Shown: one piece after another, positions 30,917 through 40,747 of the stretch
Layout: every line of letters begins with the position of its first letter
Position numbering within the stretch: position 1 is the first letter of the stretch
From: Chara braunii
Taxonomy: Eukaryota; Streptophyta; Charophyceae; Charales; Characeae
Assembly (NCBI GenBank): GCA_003427395.1
Contig: BFEA01000009.1
Coordinates: 4,989,902 to 5,030,648, forward strand
DNA length: 40,747 bases
Direction of reading: 5' to 3'
The notes under the pieces: model-generated
Seen by the model: the letters and a program-made list of their open reading frames with translations, nothing else
What the model was told of the DNA's origin: nothing
The model's database searches: none
Position numbers and translations under genes: made by a program

Positions 30917-32018
30917 TTCTTGTCGTCTTCAAGTCAGCCAATGACTGTTTCTAAGGTGAGTGAAGGGTTATGAGGGTCTGACAATAAATAAGACTCAACG
31001 GATAACAACAAAAGAGGCAAGATTGACACATATAAGAGAATCAACTTTCCTTCACTGTTATATTCAGGCCTTTTGCTTGTGCGAGGCTAAGCCTCGATGA
31101 GCCTCTTGGAGGCCCTGGTTGTCGTTTCGTCGACCGCCCTAAGTGAAGGCAGGCTCGACTAGGCCTACCGGCCCCCATTTCAGGCCTCCCCGCATTACTG
31201 GGGGTCCAGACAGTTGCACGGCGTCAGTTGGTTACGAGCGCCCAGGCCCAGGCTCCAATTTGCAAATGTATCTAAAGTGCGCCCTGGGCCAGACGCAGAC
31301 AGGGACCAAACACAGGTCGTGGGCAGTTGGGTACGGGCAGCCCTAGGCCTCTTCTGTATGCAGCCACTCGGGCCTACCAGAAGCTTCCGGGTGAGGACGA
31401 GCTCAGACAGGCCGCAACAGCAGCAGGCAGGCCACTCCCATTTAGGAAAGGGCCTGCCTCCCATTTTGGATTGGGGCACTGGCCGCATGCTGCGCAAGCG
31501 CTACTGCGCTATTTACCGGCTGGTGCCCACGCTCTCACGGGCGAGCAGGGTTGAGCAGCGCACAGCCAAAGCCAAGCTGCATGCGCTGCTGTANGCTGGA
31601 TGGGNGCATGGTGGTCTTTGGGTGCATGTGGGATTCTGTGAGTGGGGGATCGAGGTTGTGAGTGAAGTGAGAGACATACCTGGTGCTTAAGGCGGACGAC
31701 ATTGGTCGGGAACTCCTTATCTACCCTCTTCGACACTTCTTACCGTGAGGTTGTGTGTTCTGTCTTGAGAGTCCTCTCATGTGAGGAGTCCAGTGCACTC
31801 TACCTTGAGAGTCGACAATGTTCACGAGGAGCATCTGGGGGAAGACGGGCGGAGCTTTCTGAAGGGCCCTGGACGAAGCACTGGGTCATGGTCACCATGC
31901 CAACCCACCGGGAGTAGAGCGCACATGCTTTGCTGCTTTGTCCTTTGTCTGCTCGCTGCGCTTAGTAGAGGTTTTACTGGACCGGCCAGCCCTATAAGGG
32001 AGACAAGAGTCGGGCGTC
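30917..32018. other. GC-rich unassigned sequence, probably element-derived
   Basis: Two ambiguous bases near 31594 and 31606. Open frames at 31143-31690 exist on both strands and look like a by-product of high GC. The part from about 31700 leads into a TATA box and may be the U3 of a 5' LTR for the E4 gag, but I could not define ends. Confidence 0.35.
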
Positions 32019-32026
32019 TATAAATA
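32019..32026 (+). promoter_or_regulatory. TATA box candidate upstream of E4
   Basis: TATAAATA in a GC-rich context, followed by a run of ten G (32033-32042). It lies about 720 bases upstream of the E4 gag frame on the same strand, a distance that suits an LTR promoter plus leader. Confidence 0.4.
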
Positions 32027-32348
32027 ACCACCGGGGGGGGGGTTGTCTATGGCTGTGATCGTCGTCCTGTTTGCGACGTTAAAAAATTCCTGAGGACACT
32101 TGGGGGTTGTCCTAAAATAGCCTCTTGATCAGCCATTGGACAGTGTAAGGCTCACTGCATGCAAGGATAAATATATGTGCAGGCCTGGCCAGCTCAGCAA
32201 TGACTTGGGGCACAGGGGTGGGCCGTTGCACACCTTTAGACACGCGACGCTGTCTGGATTGCTCAGGAACGTCGACGTCAAGTGACTTCAAGAAGAATTG
32301 GGGGAAGGGGGTGGATTCCAGTTGATAGTTCGACTCAATTCCATGCTA

Positions 32349-32503
32349 CCTACAACCGTGCAAATGATTCTATTTTCATTTTGATTAGTTAGATGTGACA
32401 GCCACTAACACATGTGACAAACAGCAATAGGTAGAATGTTGTTCTTTCTGCATTTGCTTTCTGTTTAGAGAACTAATCAAGTCAAAATAGGATCGTTTGT
32501 AGG
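32349..32503. repeat. Foldback of ~155 bp with arms of 33-42 bases
   Basis: The left arm CCTACAACCGTGCAAATGAT...TTTTGATTAGTT (32349-32390) pairs with the right arm AACTAATCAAGTCAAAATAGG...TTTGTAGG (32471-32503), with a few mismatches and a 4-base indel. An ~80-base spacer lies between. No coding capacity. It could be a MITE remnant or a hairpin in the E4 leader. CCATGCT occurs near both ends (32341 and 32515) but not directly adjacent on the right. Confidence 0.6.
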
Positions 32504-32740
32504 AATCTGAACTTACCATGCTGGACCCAACTGAGTAGACCCTGTCAGACAACCGATTAATTCTAAGTCGGTCTGTTCATGTGTTTGCGCTAGGCAGCAT
32601 TGTCGGTCCTAGTGCAGACAGTGACAGCGCAGTAACTGATGAGCGATGGTGATAACGTGCAACCAAACGATCGGATCTTGTGATCACAAGCCCTTAGGAT
32701 ACCCCTGGTTTACCAATCATTAGGACTAGGTGGTGAGCGT

Positions 32741-34471
32741 GATTTGCGTCAGGCGGCTAGGGAGAGGCGTCGTGCGGAGTAGATTGCTAGGGACGCAGCA
32801 ACTAGTAGAGCTCTTGCGGAAGACCGTAGGGCAGCAACAGTAGCACTTGCCACTGCACATCAGACATCCCAGAATGTAGGGGTAAGCACCAACGGTGCTA
32901 CGGTCGCACAGACCACGAGCTAGATGACTGGCGTAGTGAGAAGCCAGTCTCAGGTACCGTTGACACCGGAGGAGATCGCCATCCAACGGGTTGAGGCTCG
33001 CGAAAGAGAGTTACAACGTGTATTAGCAGGGCTACAGGCCGAAAAAGAAAGAATGGTTAGACATACAGCCAGGATGAGGCGGAGACACTCGGGCGGAGAG
33101 GCGTTAGAGGAAATGGACCTGACAAACATGGATGACGACGTCAGGACTCTGCGGAATGCCCTGCTAGGTGTAGTAGAAATGCAGGACTATCACACAACCA
33201 TCCTACGGGACATCCAGCAGAGTCTGGCCGTGCTGGCCGGATGTGTTCAGGTACCACAGTCGTTCGCTGGACCAGGTGCCTGGCCAGTGGTGCAGCCCTC
33301 GCCTTCAGTCCCACCGGAGACTGGGGTAGTCCCATCTACACTACCGCCGGTCCCAAGTGTCTCACATCTTGGGATGCCGCCAGTTGGAGGGCTCCATGCA
33401 GGGCCAAGTGTGCAGGTTCCAATTCAGTCAGTGGTCTCCCAACCTTCGTCCCAGGTTGCAGTGCAACCTGCCGTCTCACAGCCAGTACAACAGTCGGGCC
33501 AACAGGTCCAGCAGCAGCAGGTACAACAGCCTGTAACCCAGGGTCCACAACCTGGTGTAGTGCCAGCTCAGGAACAAACAACGTGGGTCCCAAAGATCGC
33601 AATTGCCGCACCAAAGCCCTTCTCAGGAGGATAAGAAGGGTGAGGATCTCAACACATGGTTGAGGACGGTGCCGGTTTATGTAAAGTGCAAGCTGACAGC
33701 GCCTCACGAGGAAGTGCTTGTGGCTGCCTCTTATCTCGAAGGTAGTGCGGCAAGGTGGTTAAGTGGTTTAGTGAAGCTAGCCGAATACGGACACGGCTTC
33801 CGCTCCTGGGCAGCTACCCAACAGCTGGGTGACTTCCTCAGACTGGTGGAAGAACAATGGCATGACCCTCAGGAGGCCCAAAAGGCCACTGATGCGTTAT
33901 TGAACCTGGGCTCCAAAAAGTTTAGGTCAGTGAGAGATGCCACAAACGTTGTTGAGCGTCAGATCTGTATTCCTGGCGTGCGCTATGACCCTCAGGTCTT
34001 GCTCATCACTTTCCTGAGATGTCTCCCTACAGAGATCAGGAATCAGATGGCGAGCGACGCAATGATCACAGTACACAACTTTCCCTCGTTCAGTAAGAAG
34101 GCCCTCAATCTCGAGGCAAAGATCGGGCATGGTCAGCAGCACCCCACGGACGGTAGGAAGAAATCAATGCCTCCTAATTGGAAGGCCAAGGGGCGCCTAA
34201 TGTACGTCGACGACGATGGTAACTCCATCGAAATCGATGACGACAACTAGTTAGGAGTGGATGCAGAGTCTGGTAGCGCAGAGGCTTCAGGGGGTGGAAT
34301 AGTTGCTACCAATGTACATTAAGGTAAGGCGACCGGTAAACGCCGAAGTGGCGCCCGGTCAAAGAGTAAGGCGGACCCCAATGCCACTCCTTGGGAGAAG
34401 GCGGGGCTCGCTGAAGACGTATGGAGGGACCGGTATACCCGGGCAGCTTGCATACGTTGTGGTCAGTACGG
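32741..34471 (+). pseudogene. gag: E4 gag, decayed and cut in its zinc knuckle
   Basis: A single gag can be followed. There is an N-terminal charged coiled-coil-like stretch from about 32741, with TAG at 32780 and 32921, then VEARERELQRVLAGLQAEKERM. A long Gln/Pro/Val-rich linker (33240-33600) follows. A frameshift near 33603-33634 leads to a retrotransposon gag domain (DLNTWLRTVPVYVKCKL, YLEGSAARWLSGLVKL, DFLRLVEEQW, LITFLRCLPTEIRNQMAS) to TAG 34248. The frame continues through TAA 34320 to RAACIRCGQYG at 34444-34471. The first half of a CCHC knuckle is there, but R begins at 34472 where its His should be. No pol of this element is present. Confidence 0.75.
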
Positions 34472-35162
34472 TGTTGTGCGCACGGTCCTCGCTGGGGGAA
34501 CCTTCCCGGTCGCGTCATGCAGGATTGGCAGAATCCGCATGACGCTTCACGAAAAGGGAAGCGGCGGAGCCGCTCCGGCCGAGTGCGCCAGCTATACCTC
34601 CATCGAGTCCCTACGACAGGACAGGGTCTCGCGAGGCACAACTTACCTCCACCCGCGGGAGTTGTCACCATCCCTTAGGTGGGCGTATCCCCACCGAGCT
34701 ACTGAACCACATGCGAAAGTTTTTACTTGCAATCGCGGAGGTGGCCTAGTCGAGGGCGTTTCTCGTATGCTGTAGCATAGGGAGTACGGTCCACGCCTAG
34801 CTCGGACCCGTACGCAAATCGTCACGTTGGGGCGTTGATCTCCCATGTGTGATTCAGCGTTGGTCGACTAGGACATCCTAACTCAACCACGCGATAAGCA
34901 ACAAAACAAACGAACTCAGACAAATAAATTAAGCCTAGTCCTTTTTTTATATGTCGTGACCCATAACTCAGAAAAGCCTTTGTGTTTGAGCGAGACCCAC
35001 ACGAAGTTGCATAAAAAGAATGCAACCGTCAAGGGAATCATAACGCTCAGTCATGTGTACTGAGTTTATCTGCTATCATGGCGACACTTTATGCGTTACC
35101 CACATCCGCGCACCCTCTCATGGGTTTCGGGGTTGCGTACGACACTCAGGTGTCGAAAGCAA

Positions 35163-35194
35163 AATATCGTGAAGGGTTCTTCCTTCACGATATT
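35163..35194. repeat. Perfect 13-bp hairpin in R copy 2
   Basis: AATATCGTGAAGG at 35163-35175 and CCTTCACGATATT at 35182-35194 around the loop GTTCTT. The same hairpin, with three mismatches, is at 2669-2700 in copy 1. A terminator, structured RNA element or protein site are all possible. Confidence 0.7.
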
Positions 35195-36163
35195 GCACGA
35201 CTGAAGGATAAGTTGTGCGGCCCTTGCGGCACACCTGTCTTTTAGGCAGTGGGTGACGATAAGCAAGAGGCATAGGCCCAACTAAAGGGGGAAACCCTTT
35301 TGTGCTGGACCAGAGTCTGGGCTGTACTAGACAAAGACCTTGAATTCCGGGCTCAGGACCAACGTCCGACTAATAATTTAAAAAGCAAAGCCCCTTTTGA
35401 GATGGGATTCGCTCGTCCCTCCCCCGAGGGAAGAAAAATAAGAGTGGTCGCGGGTTGGCGAACAATTCGCCGTACCCAAACTCAGTCTCGGTCCGAACAA
35501 AGGTCGAGCGCTAAACCTTGCGCTCCACTACTGCCTGCTCGCTAGACACGTGCGGCAGGAGCAAACTAAGTAAAAGAAAAAGGCGAGTCTCGGGGGAAAT
35601 CGGGGAGAGTCATTCTCACAGTTATAGTTGAACCTTGTCACTCACACCCTGCACTCATTCATGCATATCACTCTCAAATCCAGGAGCGAGTCCTCACTCC
35701 CATACATACCTGCACACACATGAAACCCAATGAAAATTGACATCCAAAATGCCACAAAACGTGGTCAACCCCTTTGCTCCTAGGTTTATGTCCCACACGC
35801 CCCTTTCCGACCCCCACTCAACAAAGGTATGCCCGTCCGATCCATTTCACACTACTTTTGCATGGCCATTTAAGAGAGGTTCCAGGGATAGATTTTCTTT
35901 CAAATGGAAATGCCTTTCGCCTTCAGGGTCTCAGACATTTGGGCATGGGTATCACGGTGGGTAGGAGTTGAGTCGCAAACCGACCTGCTATCAATTCGAT
36001 AGCAGAAGTTGATGAAGCTCAAGACTTCGAAGAACACTCGCCGGTAGCAATAATCTGCGTCACAAAATCAATGCAGGCGTCGCCTGTAGAGTTAACGGAG
36101 TTCAACTCCATATTGTACTATAAGCTACTTAGTAGTAGCGTCCGGTAACGATGCGAAAATCCC

Positions 36164-36450
36164 AAAAATTTTGGCGGCACTTCTTTTAGGGAAGTGTGCT
36201 CAAAGAATATTTGCTATACCAAATCTAAAAAGAAACTCATGACTCATAAAATCTTAGAAAATAAACTAACTCTTTGGTTTCAGTAGAAATTTTGGCAGCA
36301 CTTTCTTTAGAAAGCAAGGCTTCCAGAATTCCTACCGACTCCAAAAACTAAATTACATTCTAGTTGACATCTTTGAACTTGACTAACCTTGAATATTTAG
36401 CAGAAATTTCGACAGCACCTCCCCTAAGGAAAAGAGGTTCCCAAAACTTC
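36164..36450 (+). repeat. Three ~120-bp units, counterpart of the array in R copy 1
   Basis: AAATTTTGGCGGCACTTCTTTTAGG (near 36165), GAAATTTTGGCAGCACTTTC (near 36286) and GAAATTTCGACAGCACCTCC (near 36403) are spaced 121 and 117 bases. They match the units at 4680-5220 in key blocks but do not show the same strict alternation. Confidence 0.6.
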
Positions 36451-36480
36451 TACTAACTTAGAGGCTAGCCAAAGTCCTAT

Positions 36481-36930
36481 TAAAACAATCATGCATAAGG
36501 AGACAAATGCAGAAACGAAGGTGACCATCTGCCTGCCTATCGCTCAAGCATAGGGCGAGCACTAACAAACTACCCTACTATGCAGAGAACAGACAAAGCC
36601 TGAACAAAAGTCAAGTTATTGTCAACAAGCATATCAAGTCCACAATACATTCAGCCAATTCAACACAAGGGTCGTTCATCCAAAGTTTTCATCTTTCGCT
36701 TGTCCTGATCATAAAAACATTAGTCCTGTATCTTACTTAGTTCATTAACTTTCCAAGTTGTTCTAGTACCTAAAAATAGCTGCCCCCAACCACAGATATT
36801 CTCACCAGATGACCTGCCGTCGATTGTGATGACCACTCGTTGCTTCGGCACAACCAGCATTACACCGTCGTTCCACCTCAGCATCAATCACACATCAGAT
36901 ATTTCTCATCACACTGTGAAACACCCAATA
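36481..36930. other. Unassigned sequence between R copy 2 and the E3 LTR
   Basis: AT-rich, no frames of note. The end of R and the left border of the E3 LTR should both lie in or near this stretch, but I could not place either. Confidence 0.35.
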
Positions 36931-38100
36931 TCACCTCATAGCCTTCCTGGTGATACCCCTCTCCGCCTGTGTTGCATATTGTAACGTGCAGACCAGAACA
37001 AGAACCGACCTTTCAATACAAAGTACAAGATAACACAGCGGAAGACTTAGATACCAGTGATCCGAACAATCAATGTTGTAATGCAGCCCTGAACATACAT
37101 CATCATCATCGTTACATGGTGTGAATGGGTCTGGCGGTTCACACAGGAAGACAGCGCCAACCCATACCATACACAGACGAAGAGGAAGGGGATAAACGAA
37201 GAGGAGGGGGAAGATGGGAATGTCGTCAACACCAAGTCTCCGGCACAAGCCCAAATAGTCCCTCGTCGAANTGTCTGAATCCCAAATGTCAAGTCTGGAT
37301 CCAATGTCGTCAAGTCTCAAGTCACAACTCTGTCTCTCTTTGTCGTAGTCTGAGAAGTCAGGAGGCGAGAGGGTGAGAAGAGGTGGACTTAGAAGAGGAA
37401 GAAGAAGAACTCTCTCTCTCTCTGTGTCCAGCACTAACCTCTGAAGTTGGCGCCTTGATGCAGGTACCACGAAGATGGAGCTGGAGCGATGGCGCCACAG
37501 GTAAGTAACACTGGCCTCCGCCAGTCTCTCTCCCACTCTACTCTACGATCTACCACCTACCAGCGCCCAACGCTGAAGACTACAGCTACAGCTATGGCGC
37601 CCAGCGCCGAAGACTACAGCTAGCGCTACTACTACTAGCGCTGAAGACTACTGCAGCGCTCCTCCTGAGTGCTGCNGNCGAATCCTGAAGACTACCACTG
37701 CCTACTGACACTACCTACCCGTGAAGTGCATGGGAACTTCCTATGTACTACGGGTGTGCCTTCTGAGCCTGCCGAAGGGAGGCAGGGGCTGCAGCTGCAG
37801 CTCCTGCTCAAACTCGTGAGGAACAGGCTATTTCTGGCTTGTTCCGCATCCCTGTTTACGTGCCTNAGTCTTAGGGGCCGGTCGAAACAATGAGGGCCTG
37901 AAAATGGCCCTCCGTTTCAGGCTGAAAACTCTGGGTCTGAAAAGACCCAGAAATAGGCTGAAACGGGGTAGGGCCTGCAGGCCCTCGTTTTTCAGCATCC
38001 AGGCTGAAATGAACGAGGCCTGTAAGCCCCAAGTTTTAGGCTTTTAGGCTGAATGTCCGGGACGGGCCCTGCGGGGCCCGTGTGGCTACGCAGTATGCCA
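36931..38100 (-). repeat. E3 3' LTR (right border clear, left border approximate)
   Basis: On the minus strand a poly-G polypurine tract ends at 38101 and the next bases are TGGCATACTGCGTAGCC, a TG start typical of an LTR. The LTR extends leftwards; its CA end may lie near 36930-36980 but is not proven. It includes a strong hairpin cluster, a (CT)n tract near 37410-37421 and several ambiguous bases (37271, 37675, 37677, 37866). A long minus-strand frame at 36931-37536 lacks any motif and is probably chance. Confidence 0.55.
37931..38081. repeat. Hairpin cluster in the E3 LTR
   Basis: Three perfect inverted repeats: CTGGGTCT-GAAA-AGACCCAG (37931-37950), a 16-bp palindrome AGGGCCTGCAGGCCCT (37970-37985) and ACGGGCCC-TGCG-GGGCCCGT (38062-38081). 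GGCTGAAA or its variants recur between them (37919, 37956, 38011, 38047). Confidence 0.75.
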
Positions 38101-38117
38101 CCCCCCCCCCCCTCCTT
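38101..38117 (-). other. E3 polypurine tract
   Basis: Reading on the minus strand: AAGGAGGGGGGGGGGGG, directly before the TG of the LTR and 13-30 bases after the pol stop. It would prime plus-strand DNA synthesis. The G-run length may be affected by assembly. Confidence 0.8.
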
Positions 38118-39440
38118 GAAGAACCGAGCTTACCTGCGAGGGTGAAGCTGTCTGTCTGAGGGAGGGACCACAGTCCGGGTGGGAGGGGCTGGTCGTGAAG
38201 CTTCCTGAGCTAACCTGCGCTTTTCATAATGCGCGTAGATCAGCGGTGCGGATGCTTTCAAATCGGCGCCTGAAATCCACCGAGTGTCGTCACGATCGCA
38301 TGCTTTGAATGTGACTTTGTACTGCCGCGGCTTGCTACCGTACTTGCGATCGGAGATGACGTGGTCAACTTCCTGATGGCCATCTATAGAAGGAGGGTCC
38401 TGCGATCGTTGGTCCGGAAAGTCGTCGCTCTTGGCTGGCGTGTATGTTGCCAACTTCGAGGCATGGAAGACCGGATGGACCGTCAGATGCTCTGGAATGT
38501 TGATCACAAATGAAGGGCCATCGGGCTTATCGCCCGCGGCTGCTGTCACAGACCAAGGTCCAAACCACTTGGGAAGCAGTTTGCGTGAAACATCCTGTTC
38601 CAGTGCAAACTCTTCCGCGGAGACCCAAACCAGATCACCGACGCGGATGGGACATGGTAGGCGACGCCTGTTGGCTTGCTGCTGCATGCGGACTTGAGCC
38701 TTTTGCATATTTGCACGGGCTTGAGTCAGCAATTCCCTGTACTTCCGGACGGAAGCGGGAGAGCAGGCAGCGTCAATGTCGGCTGGTCGAGGGAGAAAAA
38801 GGTCTGCGAAGATCCGGCCTTTCCGTCCACCGTGGTGCAACTCGAATGGAGTCACGCCGATCGCCGGATGCACCGAAGTGTTGCAGGCGAACTCGATGTC
38901 GGGGAGGCGGCCAACCCAATCGTTCTGGTCTGGACGGAGGAGCGTACGAAGCATCATTTGAGCGGTCTGATGTGCCCGCTCCGTCTGGCCGTCTGTCTGA
39001 GGATGTCGAGCCGAACTTGGTTTCATTGTTGTGTCGGACTCCTGCATGAGAGCAGTCCAAAAAGCCGACATGAAACGAGTGTCGCGGTCGCTGACANTGT
39101 CTTNTGGTACACCGTGGCCACAAATCCAACCAGTGTGCAGGAGGCGTGCCAGCTCGGGAGCCGTGGAGTAGTACTTGCAAGGGAGAAAACGCGCGTACTT
39201 ACTCAATCGGTCCACCACCGTGAGGATGCAGTCGTGCCCGAGCCGGTCGCGAGGGAACGGACCGGTGACGTCCATGGCAATGGAGAGACCGGGTTCCCGT
39301 GGGATAGGCATCGTGTGTAACTCGCCGTAGGGATTGCGGTTGCGGGGCTTGCTGCGTCGGCAAACTTCGCAGGAGTCGCAATACCGAGTGACATCGGTAA
39401 TGAGGTCGGGCCATCGGAATCGCTGTCGAAGCCGTGCGGT
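38118..39440 (-). pseudogene. E3 integrase and chromodomain-like C-terminus
   Basis: On the minus strand the second pol frame (open 39782 to 38130, used after a frameshift near 39425-39445) gives RYCDSCEVCRRSK (zinc Cys pair near 39360-39371), SIAMDVTGPF (D at 39270-39272), VSDRDTRF (D at 39087-39089) and DGQTERAHQ (E at 38979-38981). VGDLVWVSAEEFALEQDVSR follows, then a chromodomain-like end (VDHVISDRKYG, KVTFKACDRDDTRWI). Two Ns (39097, 39104) fall near the second Asp. The stop is TAA at 38130-38132. Close in layout to E2 but clearly a different family. Confidence 0.85.
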
Positions 39441-40747
39441 TGACTCCGAAATGGCCGGCGAGTCGTGAATCATGGTACTCGCCGAGGAGTCGAGTCCGAA
39501 GACGACGGTCACGTGGGACACATAGTAAGTCCTTGCCTCTCGAGTGGAGGAGCAAGTACCCGTCGACAATGCGGTAATGGCTGGCCGGCGGGTGATCCGA
39601 AGATAGTTGTGCATAGAGCGTGCCGAAGTCCGGATCAGACTGATATGCCCGGATGAAGTGTCGTTGAAGCTCCTCGTCGAATGCGAAGGCATGATGTGAC
39701 ATAGCGCAAAGATCAGGTCTTCGTGAGAGTGCATTTGTTGCGCGATTGGAGAGGCCGGGGACATGTTTCGGTGTGAAGTCAAATTGGTCGATGAAGTACA
39801 TCCATCGTCCGATCGTGCTGCTCACCGTGTCCTGCGTCTTGTAGTAGGTCAATGGATTGTTGTCTGCGACCCATGTGAACCTACGACGCCCAAGGAGGAA
39901 GTGTCGCCAGTGCTTGAGAGCCATCACGAATGCGAGCAGCTCCTTCTTCCTTGCATCATCAAGCGAGTTGATGGGAGGCACTTTGTGGCTAAAATACTCC
40001 ACAGGGTGCCAGTCGTCGCCGTCGTGCTGTTCCAAGACTGCCCGATTGCCATAGCCGAAAGCGTCCGTAGTCACTCGCGTCGGCAGGGTGGGGTCATAGA
40101 TGTTAAGGAGGGGTGCCATGAGCATAGCCGTCTTAAGTGCTTGGAATGACCGGCGTGCGTCGTCATCGAATACGAATGGCACCTTTGGCGACTGTAACCT
40201 CGTCATAGGTGCAGCAATCCTGGAGTATCCGGTGATGAATCGCTGATAGTAGCCCGCCAACCCCATGAATGAACGAACGCCCGTGGTGTTGGTGGGCTCG
40301 GGCCATACTCGTAGGGCCTCGATCTTGTCCGCAAGCGGACGGATGCCTTGCGGCATCACATAGAGACCCAAGTACTCCAGCTCCTGCTGTGCGAACTCGC
40401 ACTTGTCGCGGTTTGCTTTGTACTTGGCCTGTCGTAGCTGCTCCAAAACGGTGCGCAGGTGTTCCACATGCTCGTCCAGACTCTGGCTGTAAACCAGGAC
40501 GTCGTCGAGGTAGATAAGTACGAAACGATCCAGCATGTGTCGGAACTCCGTCGTCATAGCCGCTTGAAAAGTGGCTGGGGCATTCGTAAGGCCAAATGGC
40601 ATGACCAGCCATTCGAAATGCCCATACCGTGTCTTGAACGCGGTCTTATAGTGATCCTCCTTGCGAATCTCGAGTTGGTGGTACCCTGACTTGAGATCCA
40701 GCTTAGAGAAGAACTGGGCGCCGCCCAATCGCTCGAGAAGGTCGTCG
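39425..40747 (-). pseudogene. E3 reverse transcriptase and RNase H, cut by the window edge
   Basis: From the window end the minus strand reads [36 protein letters not shown] and IYLDDVLVY, with YLDD at 40501-40512, then YVMPQGIRP and VRSFMGLAGYYQRFI. RNase H follows: VTTDAFGYGNRAVLEQ (D), KKELLAFVMALKHW (E), TWVADNNPL (D) and NALSRRPD. The frame continues into the integrase zinc domain (EYHDSRLAGHFG), where it shifts. A Gly-Asn-Arg replaces the more usual small residues in the first RNase H motif. The fingers, protease and gag lie beyond the window. Confidence 0.85.

Larger units (their letters stand above)
34472..36480 (+). repeat. R repeat, copy 2, inserted in the E4 gag zinc knuckle
   Basis: Begins TGTTGTGCGCACGGTCC and follows R copy 1 block by block (GC-rich head, GTCGACTAGGAC near 34862, hairpin, AACCAACGTCC-type block, ~120-bp array), but it is shorter, lacking most of the poly-T section. 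Its first base lies exactly after the Gly that precedes the expected knuckle His, so the gag was interrupted here. No right border or target duplication was found. Homology fades after about 36480, where loosely similar sequence leads towards the E3 LTR. Confidence 0.6.

Noticed and set aside
31143-31736. Overlapping open frames on both strands in GC-rich sequence
   Set aside because: Several frames are open at once, which is expected at high GC; none shows a motif.
36931-37536. 201-codon minus-strand open frame
   Set aside because: It lies within the putative E3 LTR, has no domain, contains an N and is low-complexity (Leu/Asp runs). Probably chance.
38431-39320. Plus-strand open frames across the E3 integrase
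   Set aside because: They are shadows of the minus-strand pol, which carries all catalytic motifs.

Overview
This window is repeat-rich nuclear DNA from a land plant or charophyte alga. Every protein I can recognise belongs to a Ty3/gypsy-type LTR retrotransposon. One element has a primer-binding site matching the classic plant initiator-tRNA-Met site, a C-terminal chromodomain-like segment, and an LTR with a pyrimidine-rich tract next to a TATA-like motif. The style of the predicted proteins reminds me of the Chara braunii assembly, but that is a low-confidence guess. There are no bacterial operons, rRNA genes or convincing host genes. Runs of N (16483-17112, 29462-29631) and single Ns show a draft assembly.

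Layout. (a) 646-1912 carries three to four degenerate tandem copies of an unrecognised domain of roughly 105 residues. (b) At 1913 this is cut by a repeat, here called R, which starts TGT and runs to about 5.5 kb. R holds a hairpin, poly-T tracts and an array of alternating ~120-bp units. A second R copy starts at 34472. (c) 5.5-10.27 kb is mostly non-coding: seven dispersed copies of a CCAATCTTAT motif, a ~350-bp foldback (MITE-like) candidate at 6029-6375, and two unrecognised frames. (d) 10.9-25.2 kb is a decayed Ty3/gypsy element, E1 (gag, zinc knuckle, protease, RT remnant, RNase H, integrase). It is split by a second complete element. (e) That second element, E2 (13863-23036), has two LTRs, TG...CA ends, a 4-bp target duplication TATT, a tRNA-Met primer site and gag-protease-RT-RNaseH-integrase-chromodomain coding. 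It is broken by frameshifts and stops. Its LTR and leader are packed with TGACGTGGCA/CACGTG motifs.

(f) 25.2-32.7 kb is mostly unassigned, with short tandem repeats, a few unrecognised frames, a gap flanked by a duplicated 79-bp sequence, and a foldback at 32349-32503. (g) 32741-34471 is a decayed gag (E4) cut inside its zinc knuckle by the second R copy. (h) 38130-40747 on the minus strand is the 3' part of another chromodomain-type pol (E3), followed by a poly-G polypurine tract and an LTR starting at 38100 that contains several strong hairpins.

The order of events is readable: E1 was present first and E2 inserted into it. R copies interrupted both the tandem-domain region and the E4 gag. 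Nothing here looks able to transpose on its own. I find no defence system or biosynthetic cluster. The most unusual material is the R repeat, the ACGT-box array of E2 and the unknown tandem domain.
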